From an uncultured Clostridia bacterium (GTDB taxonomy: Bacteria; Bacillota; Clostridia; Christensenellales; Aristaeellaceae): a stretch of 14,511 nucleotides of DNA. The notes under the pieces were generated by a model that was not told the origin of the DNA, did not search any database, and was given only the letters and a program-made list of their open reading frames with translations. A program made the position numbers and the translations under genes. Below, piece after piece: positions 9,048 through 14,511 of this stretch (the first letter of the stretch is position 1; each line of letters opens with the position of its first letter). The stretch is taken from contig CANQGC010000047.1 in the NCBI GenBank assembly GCA_947600345.1, forward strand, positions 1 to 14,511, written 5' to 3'.

Positions 9048-10295
9048 CTACAGGTCCACCCAAAGCAGCTTCTCCTCAAAGCTGCCGGTGAGGCGACCGC
9101 TTTCATCATAATAGCGATAGATTTTCAGCTCCAGCCTGTCCCCTACGGCATACTTGTCCAATTCAGCGGTCAAATCCTGGTAGCTCCTGATGCGCACGCC
9201 GTTAATCTCGGTGATGACATCGCCTTCCTGTATGCCCGCCCAGTCGGCGGGGCCGTCATCCTCCACGGCATAGACCTGCGCGCCGATGGGCAGAGAATTC
9301 ACCGTGGGCTCTTCCGGGCCATCAACATCGGCCACGGTAACCCCCAGCATTGGACGGCCGGCATCGTCGCCGCTCGGATTCGCGCTGCGCTTCGTCGCCT
9401 CGCCCAGGCCGTAGTCCCACTCCGTCTCCTCGCCGTTCAGCGTGATCCGCAGGGAGAGCAGTCCGGCCTCCGCCTCGGTGACGATGTTCGGCACGTGGAA
9501 GACCGCGCGGCACAGCACGATCTTCAGCGGATTGATGGTCTGATGTCCGTATAGGATCTCCCCCTGGAAGCCGTATCGCTGGGCGTATGCCAGCAGCATG
9601 GACACGCTTTCATCGAGCTCCACCGCTTCGCTCGACCAGTTGATGAGGTAGAAGGGCTGTATGATCCACTTATACCTTCTGTCCCTTTTCCCACTGTATG
9701 AATCGTTGATGTGCATCTCCCCCAGCTTGAGCTCCAGTGCGTCGGACTCCCGGGTTCCGTAGTCGAAGGGAAGCTCGACGTCCTTGAGCTCGTCCGGCAG
9801 CTTGAAGGGCGTCAGCTCCTCCGCGTACGTATCCTCCAGCACGGTAAGCTCCAGACGCAGCGCCTCGATGTCCGCCAGGGCGACGATCTGCGGCACTGAG
9901 AACGTAAGCTTGCCCGTCTCCTCCACCAGCATGCCGATCTCCGTATCCGTGCCGAAATCGAATGCTCCCGTAAAGGGGTAGGCGTCCTCATAGTACAGCG
10001 TCGCCTTTACCGCGTCTGCGAGCTCGTAGCTTTCCAAATCCCAGTTCATCAGGCTCACGTCGAAGATGATGTTAGCGTAGGTCTCCCCGGCCTTTTCGAC
10101 CGAACTATCGCCCAGCGTCAGCACCAGCCCGCTCTGCTCTCCAACCGAAGGCGCAGCATTCCCCGCCTCCCCCTCGTCCGGCGTCAGGATCACCACGCCC
10201 TCTAGCCCGTCAAACGCCCCCTCGGCGCAAGCGCCAAGGGCCAGGGCCAACACCGTCAGTACCGCGACGCAGAGCGTCAGGATGCGCTTCTTCAT
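9048..10295 (-). CDS. Probable lipoprotein: two-copy beta-rich module plus C-terminal PDZ domain
   Basis: This 415-residue exported protein is the first of three paralogues. The leader MKKRILTLCV..LGAC ends in a lipobox-like LGAC (20-23); ACA-E would also fit signal peptidase I, so lipoprotein or secreted is open. Two related segments follow, about 57-152 and 187-286. Both have an L-x-LG start, a conserved NW, and an FxVPxIV motif. From about 316 to 400 is a PDZ domain: LGV, then GAQVYAVEDDGPADWAGI, GDVITEINGVRI and DLTAEL. No protease domain is present, so it is a binding module rather than an HtrA enzyme. The ATG has GGAGG seven bases upstream. The gene lies downstream of the lectin paralogue, separated by a MITE-like insertion. 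The N-terminal module matches no family I can name with confidence; partner and function are unknown. Confidence 0.88.
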   Translation of the reverse strand: MKKRILTLCVAVLTVLALALGACAEGAFDGLEGVVILTPDEGEAGNAAPSVGEQSGLVLTLGDSSVEKAGETYANIIFDVSLMNWDLESYELADAVKATLYYEDAYPFTGAFDFGTDTEIGMLVEETGKLTFSVPQIVALADIEALRLELTVLEDTYAEELTPFKLPDELKDVELPFDYGTRESDALELKLGEMHINDSYSGKRDRRYKWIIQPFYLINWSSEAVELDESVSMLLAYAQRYGFQGEILYGHQTINPLKIVLCRAVFHVPNIVTEAEAGLLSLRITLNGEETEWDYGLGEATKRSANPSGDDAGRPMLGVTVADVDGPEEPTVNSLPIGAQVYAVEDDGPADWAGIQEGDVITEINGVRIRSYQDLTAELDKYAVGDRLELKIYRYYDESGRLTGSFEEKLLWVDL

Positions 10296-10332
10296 GGTTT
10301 TTCCTCCTCATCTCCACACGATTCCCACTCCG

Positions 10333-10580
10333 TTAAGGCAACACCGTACAGATAAGGTGGTCGGCAGGCGAATGAATTTTCCGTCAGATGCAATTGCAAA
10401 TTTCGAAGGCTTACTGGAGGTAAGTCGAGGAATTTGCAAGCAGCAGATGAAGGTTGCGAACCCAAAAGGTTCGCAAGTCGCCCAATAGGGCGACCGACTC
10501 GGTCGAATCGAAGATTCGAGCGAGTCGCCGTGGAAAAGGCATCGCCTGACGTGCCGCCGTTCTGTGCGGTGGTGCCTTAA
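10333..10580. mobile_element. MITE-like element with inverted ends and 8-base flanking repeat
   Basis: The ends TTAAGGCAACACCGTACAGA (10333-10352) and the complement of 10561-10580 match at 18 of 20 positions, and weaker pairing continues for about 50 bases. Inside are further perfect hairpins: TTGCAAATT/AATTTGCAA (10395-10439), TTGCGAACC/GGTTCGCAA (10454-10476), GTCGCCC/GGGCGAC (10477-10494) and TCGAATC/GATTCGA (10503-10519). No transposase can be read from it; the short frames through it are not gene-like. An 8-base direct repeat TCCCACTC flanks it at 10323-10330 and 10584-10591, two to three bases outside the inverted ends, a likely target duplication. The right end supplies the TAA stop of the lectin gene. 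It fills the 281-base gap between the lectin and PDZ genes. Confidence 0.75.
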
Positions 10581-11962
10581 AACTCCCACTCGCAGATGAA
10601 GCCATCGAGGTCGTTATGTTCGCTATATATGTCGCCCCACAAACCGTTCGAATCAATCCACAAATAATAATGGTCACCTTCATTCGGCTCTCCCGATTCC
10701 CAATACATATTCTGAATCGGCTCTCCCGTTGTAATCCATTTCCAGCTGCCATCTTCCCGGCTGCCGCCCAGCCAATAATACTTTACCTTGCCATATTTTT
10801 CGATGAGCCCCTGAATGAACTCCTGCTCCTCGGCTGACTCAATCGTCGCCAAGTGCCCGCCCAACAGTTGGCTGATTTCTACACCTCTATCCCATGAAAA
10901 GTAATGGTTTCCTTCAATTTGAACAATCATATATAAATGACCGTTCCATTCTTCGATCGCGCTGTGACTCGTTTCGTTGGGAGAATTCAGGAAGGCATCT
11001 ATTGCATGCGGATTTTCGTAGTCGTATACTTGCTTCAAGTAGTCCCACACGGTAAGCGCCTTGCTCTTGCTAAGGTCGTAGTTCTGCTCCGACTCCCCGC
11101 CGTTCAGCGCAATCCGCAGGGAGAGCAGTCCGGCCCCCGCCTCGGTGACGATGTTCGGCACGTGGAAGACCGCGCGGCATTGTACGACCTCCAGCGGATC
11201 GATGGCTTCCTGTCCGTACTCGATCGTTCCCTCGAAGCCGTACTTCTGCGCATACGCCAGCAGCATCGATACGCTCTCCTCCACATCCTGCGCTTCGCCC
11301 GACCAGTTGATCAGGGAGAATTCCTGGAATATCCACTTGTACTTCTCGTCCTTGTCCCCCTTGTATATCTCGCTGACACTGGCTTCCCCAAGCTTCAGCT
11401 CCAGCGCGTCCGATTCCCGAGTCCCGTAGTCGAAGGGCAGTGAAACCTCCTTGAACTCATCCGGCAGCTGGAAGGGCGTCAGCTCCTCCGCATACGTATC
11501 CTCCAGCACAGTCAGCTCCAGCCGCAGCGCCTCGATGTCCGCCAGCGCGACGATCTGCGGCACCGAGAATGTAAGCTTGCCCGTCTCCTCCACCAGCATG
11601 CCGATCTCCGTATCCGTGCCGAAATCGAATGCTCCCGTAAAGGGGTAGGCGTCCTCGTAGTACAGAACCGCGCCCACCGCGTTCGCCAGCTCGTAGCTCT
11701 CCAAATCCCAGTTCATCAGGCTCACGTCGAAGATGATGTTGGCGTAGGTCTCCCCGGCCTTTTCGACCGAACTATCGCCCAGCGTCAGCACCAGCCCGCT
11801 CTGCTCGCCAACCGCCGGCGCGGCATTCCCCGCCTGCTCCTCGTCCGGCGTCAGGATCACCACGCCCTCCAGGCCGTCAAACGCCCCCTCGGCGCAAGCG
11901 CCAAGGGCCAGGGCCAACACCGTCAAGATCGCGACGCACAGCGTCAGGATGTACTTCTTCAT
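10577..11962 (-). CDS. Probable lipoprotein: two-copy beta-rich module plus C-type lectin domain
   Basis: This is the second paralogue, 461 residues. Leader and beta-rich module (about 57-152 and 187-286) align with the PDZ and Sel1 paralogues without gaps to about residue 300. After a linker, residues 338-461 form a C-type lectin-like domain: LLGGHLATI (366-374), WLGG (397-400), WKW (407-409), WESGEPNEG (421-429) with EPN, LWGD (441-444) where WND is usual, and FICEW at the end. EPN is the mannose-type motif of calcium-dependent lectins, but bacterial domains with it need not bind sugar. The usual disulphide cysteines are mostly absent. ATG 11962 starts the signal peptide, with AGGAG ten bases upstream; an earlier in-frame ATG (12028) would bury it. 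The lectin part is AT-richer than the module. The stop codon lies inside the end of a MITE-like element. Confidence 0.88.
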   Translation of the reverse strand: MKKYILTLCVAILTVLALALGACAEGAFDGLEGVVILTPDEEQAGNAAPAVGEQSGLVLTLGDSSVEKAGETYANIIFDVSLMNWDLESYELANAVGAVLYYEDAYPFTGAFDFGTDTEIGMLVEETGKLTFSVPQIVALADIEALRLELTVLEDTYAEELTPFQLPDEFKEVSLPFDYGTRESDALELKLGEASVSEIYKGDKDEKYKWIFQEFSLINWSGEAQDVEESVSMLLAYAQKYGFEGTIEYGQEAIDPLEVVQCRAVFHVPNIVTEAGAGLLSLRIALNGGESEQNYDLSKSKALTVWDYLKQVYDYENPHAIDAFLNSPNETSHSAIEEWNGHLYMIVQIEGNHYFSWDRGVEISQLLGGHLATIESAEEQEFIQGLIEKYGKVKYYWLGGSREDGSWKWITTGEPIQNMYWESGEPNEGDHYYLWIDSNGLWGDIYSEHNDLDGFICEWEF

Positions 11963-12083
11963 GGTTCTAATTCTCCTCTCATTGGTTTGAATTCTCACTC
12001 GCGGATCAACCCCGTTTGCCGGCGGCATCCGATGGAAGCCCTCTCAAAACCGGCGGCTCGACTGTCCGTCTCTCTCCCGTGAA

Positions 12084-13784
12084 TTATTGATTTCCCTCTG
12101 CCTTCTCACTCGCCGCGTAGTATTCCTGTGCCTTGGCCTCGTCCTTCTCCACGCCATAGCCGTTCTCATACAAATTGCCCAGATTCTTCAATCCGGTCGG
12201 ATCGCCCTGTTCCGCTGCGGCAGTATACAATTCTAACGCCCGCGCGTAATCCTGTTCCACGCCCTCGCCGTACAAATACATATTACCCAAGTTGGCCATT
12301 GCATTGGTGATGCCTTGCTCTGCCGCTTCTGTCAGCAATTCCAATGCCCGCGCATAGTCCTGCTCCACTCCAACACCGTACAAGTACATATTGCCTAAAT
12401 TGGTCATCGCGTTCGGGTCACCCTGTTCTGCTGCGACAGGGAGCAATTCCAGCGCCCGTGCGTAGTCCACCTCTATGCCATCACCCGTTGCATACATGTA
12501 GCCCAACCTGGCGATTGCACGGGCATTGCCCAATGCCATGGCCTCCTCGAACAATTCTCGCGCTCGCGTGTAGTCCTGTTCTACGCCCAGACCGTCGAAG
12601 TACAGATTCCCCAGATCAGTCAGCGCATCGGCGTTGCCCAGCGCCACAGCTTCCTCGTATAATTCCCGCGCTCTATTCAGGTCCTTCTCTGTGCCCCAGC
12701 CTTCCGCATACAGCCTGCCCAGCACGCGCTGGCGCTCGCCCTCGGGATCGTCGTGGTCCCTCTTCAGCTCCTTGAAGACCTGCTTAAACAGCTCCTGCGC
12801 CTTCGCCTCATTCCTTTCCACACCCCTGCCATTCCAGTAGTTATAACCCTCTTCATACTGATCAAGACAGGACGTCCGGGCCGTCGATTCGCCCAGGTCG
12901 TAGTCCTGCTCCGTCTCCTCGCCGTTCAGCGCAATCCGCAGCGCAAGCGCCCCCGCCTCCGCCTCGGTGACGATGTTTGGCACGTGGAAGACCGCCTGGC
13001 ACTGGACGACCTCCAGCGGGTCGATGGCTTCCTGAGGATATTCGATCTCCCCCTGGAAGCCGTACTGCCCCGCGTACGTCAGCAGCATCGAGATGGCGTC
13101 CTCGAAATCCACCACCTCACTCGACCAGTTGACGACCGAGAAGCTCTGGGTGATCCACTTGTACTTCTCGTCCGAATCGCCGTTGTAGCTCTGCCGAATC
13201 CTCGCATCCCCCAGCTTGAGCTCCAGCGCGTCGGACTCCCGGGTTCCGTAGTCGAAGGGAAGCTCCGTCTTCTTCATCTCGTCCGGCAGCTCGAAGGGCG
13301 TCAGCTCCTCCACATATGTATCCTCCAGCACGGTAAGCTCCAACCGCAGCGCCTCGATGTCCGCCAGGGCCACGATCTGCGGCACCGAGAACGCAAGCTT
13401 GCCTGCCTCCTCCACCAGCATGCCGATCTCCACATCCTTGCCGAAATCGAATTCGCCAGGGAAGGGATAGGCGTCCTCGTAATACAAAGTCGCGCTCACC
13501 GCGTCGTTGAGCTCATAACTCTCCATGTCCCAGTTCATCAGGTTTACGTCGAAGGTAATGTCGGCGTAGGTATCCCCGGCCTTCTTGACCGAGCTATCGC
13601 CCAGCGTCAGCACCAGACCGGACTGCTCCCCAACCGCCGGCGCGGCGTTCGCCGCCTGCTCCTCGTCCGGCGTCAGGATCACCACGCCCTCCAGGCCGTC
13701 AAACGCCCCCTCGGCGCAAGCGCCAAGGGTGAAAGCCAGTATCGTCAAGATCGCGACGCAGAGCGTCAGGATGCGCTTCTTCAT
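12084..13784 (-). CDS. Probable lipoprotein: two-copy beta-rich module plus Sel1-like repeats
   Basis: This is the third and longest paralogue, 566 residues. It has the same MKKRILTLC...LGAC leader (Cys23) and the same two-copy module up to about residue 300. Residues from about 308 to 560 form seven Sel1-like alpha/alpha repeats of roughly 36 residues. The first is degenerate and has an insert before the second; the next five carry the typical LGNxYxxGxGVExDYxRAxELxxxAAxxG pattern. Sel1 repeats act as protein-protein scaffolds. ATG 13784 has GGAGG four bases upstream with further GGAGG overlap. It begins 62 bases after the AAA ATPase stop on the same strand with no promoter or terminator visible, so co-transcription with that gene and with the downstream paralogues is likely. 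The Sel1 tail could bind a partner outside the membrane; which one is unknown. Confidence 0.9.
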   Translation of the reverse strand: MKKRILTLCVAILTILAFTLGACAEGAFDGLEGVVILTPDEEQAANAAPAVGEQSGLVLTLGDSSVKKAGDTYADITFDVNLMNWDMESYELNDAVSATLYYEDAYPFPGEFDFGKDVEIGMLVEEAGKLAFSVPQIVALADIEALRLELTVLEDTYVEELTPFELPDEMKKTELPFDYGTRESDALELKLGDARIRQSYNGDSDEKYKWITQSFSVVNWSSEVVDFEDAISMLLTYAGQYGFQGEIEYPQEAIDPLEVVQCQAVFHVPNIVTEAEAGALALRIALNGEETEQDYDLGESTARTSCLDQYEEGYNYWNGRGVERNEAKAQELFKQVFKELKRDHDDPEGERQRVLGRLYAEGWGTEKDLNRARELYEEAVALGNADALTDLGNLYFDGLGVEQDYTRARELFEEAMALGNARAIARLGYMYATGDGIEVDYARALELLPVAAEQGDPNAMTNLGNMYLYGVGVEQDYARALELLTEAAEQGITNAMANLGNMYLYGEGVEQDYARALELYTAAAEQGDPTGLKNLGNLYENGYGVEKDEAKAQEYYAASEKAEGNQ

Positions 13785-13846
13785 GGTTCCTCCTCCTCAT
13801 CCGTTCAGGCAATGAATGTCGTCCGCGGTTCGCGCGGCGGCGCGGC

Positions 13847-14511
13847 TCAGCGGGTTCCCGTCTCCGCTTCCCACTTCCGTATCTGCTCGATATCCCGGGG
13901 ATGAACCGAGGAGCGCACGCGCCGCAGCGTCTGCTCCACGTCGGCGGCGGTGATGGGATTGGTCTCGCCCTGGCGGATCGTCCGCTCGATGGCGTTGTCC
14001 TTGAGCGCCTCGCAGAAGGCGACGACGTCGGCGGCGTTGTAGCCCTCGGTGCGCCGCGCGATGTCCCCAGCGGTGACCTCCGGCTCCCGCGGCACGCCGT
14101 CCAGCGCCCGCTCGACGAGGAACAGCCGCGCGTCCAGGTCGGGCAGGCCGATGTAGATCTTCTCCGTCAGCCGCGGCGGGCGCAGAAACGCGCTGTCGAT
14201 GTCCCAGGGGCGATTGGTGGCCGCCAGGAACAGTATGCTCGAACTGTCGGAGACCGAGAAGCCGTCCATCTGGCTCAGCAACTCCGGCACCAGGCGGTTC
14301 ATCACCGGGGAATCGCTGCCGCGCTGGCTGGCGAGGGCCTCGAACTCGTCGAAGAACAGCACCGCCGACTCCGCGGCGCGCGCCGTCTCGAACAGGCTCT
14401 TGACGTTCTTCTCCGCCTCGCCGAAGTACTTGCCCACGATGTCCGAGCAGCGGATCGAGAAGAAATCCGCGTCGACCTCCGAGGCGATGGCCTTCGCCAG
14501 CATCGTCTTGC
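13847..14511 (-). CDS. AAA family ATPase, N-terminal part beyond the window
   Basis: This is the C-terminal 221 or so residues of a classical AAA ATPase (Cdc48/Vps4/FtsH-like clade), cytoplasmic as far as seen. The right edge cuts inside Walker A: codons for Lys-Thr precede MLAKAIASE. Next come the pore-loop region IVGKYFGEAEKNV, Walker B AVLFFDEFEAL, sensor 1 AATNRPWDID, an arginine-finger region FLRPPRLTEKIYIGLPD, and the helical lid with GYNAADVVAFCEAL. No zinc-protease HEXXH follows, so it is not FtsH. Such ATPases unfold or remodel proteins; the substrate and the N-terminal domain cannot be seen. It lies directly upstream of the Sel1 paralogue and probably shares its transcript, but an energy-dependent cytoplasmic enzyme next to exported proteins is not an obvious partnership. 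Confidence 0.9.
   Translation of the reverse strand, partial: KTMLAKAIASEVDADFFSIRCSDIVGKYFGEAEKNVKSLFETARAAESAVLFFDEFEALASQRGSDSPVMNRLVPELLSQMDGFSVSDSSSILFLAATNRPWDIDSAFLRPPRLTEKIYIGLPDLDARLFLVERALDGVPREPEVTAGDIARRTEGYNAADVVAFCEALKDNAIERTIRQGETNPITAADVEQTLRRVRSSVHPRDIEQIRKWEAETGTR

Noticed and set aside
9048..9350. PDZ protein as an HtrA/DegP protease
   Set aside because: No trypsin-like domain or Ser-His-Asp motif precedes the PDZ; the N-terminal part is the module shared with the lectin and Sel1 paralogues.
10308..10589. Minus-strand frame of 93 codons between the lectin and PDZ genes
   Set aside because: It lies almost wholly in the MITE-like element, follows its hairpins and has no protein-like motif.
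10577..11070. C-type lectin domain as a diversity-generating retroelement target
   Set aside because: Lectin-fold proteins are common targets, but no reverse transcriptase, template repeat or adenine-biased variable repeat pair is seen in the window.
12084..12850. Regular DNA repeats at the 3' end of the Sel1 gene as a CRISPR or satellite array
   Set aside because: The periodicity of about 108 bases is in frame and encodes the 36-residue Sel1 repeats; there are no identical repeats with unique spacers.

Overview
The window looks like a chromosomal piece of a GC-rich Firmicute, most likely an uncultured gut-type member of the Clostridia. The evidence is strong GGAGG ribosome sites, sigma-A style promoters, one TTG and one probable GTG start, lipoprotein-like leaders, and RecF/BipA/RF3 of ordinary bacterial type. 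The lineage call is inference; no rRNA or tRNA lies in the window.

Left part (1-4995, minus strand). The 3'-truncated end of recF lies at the left edge. Upstream of it, in transcription order, are prfC (RF3) and then typA (BipA), 51 bases apart and probably one unit driven by a consensus-like promoter just before prfC. The typA-recF gap holds copy A of a repeat made of consecutive perfect hairpins.

Middle (5035-8964). A LysR regulator (minus) and an alpha/beta hydrolase with a Cys nucleophile motif (plus) diverge from two promoters whose spacers overlap. The lysR promoter is a perfect TTGACA-17-TATAAT, and its roughly 325-base leader contains copy C of the repeat. Copy B lies between the hydrolase and an exported DUF362 protein. 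Across the three copies the hairpin stems differ in sequence but stay paired, through matched substitutions on both arms.

Right part (9048-14511, minus strand). This is the most unusual region. Three tandem paralogues share a gap-free N-terminal part of about 300 residues: an export leader and two copies of a beta-rich domain. Each then carries a different C-terminal module: seven Sel1-like repeats, a C-type lectin domain, or a PDZ domain. A classical AAA ATPase, cut by the right edge, precedes them and probably shares their transcript. A MITE-like element of about 250 bases with inverted ends sits between the lectin and PDZ genes, flanked by an 8-base direct repeat. Removing it with one repeat copy on paper gives a lectin-protein frame that stops on the start codon of the PDZ gene (ATGA overlap). 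The insertion therefore seems to have trimmed the lectin protein and broken a coupled gene pair.

The best candidate for something undescribed is the set of surface or secreted proteins with one conserved module and interchangeable tails. The covarying multi-hairpin repeat family comes second.
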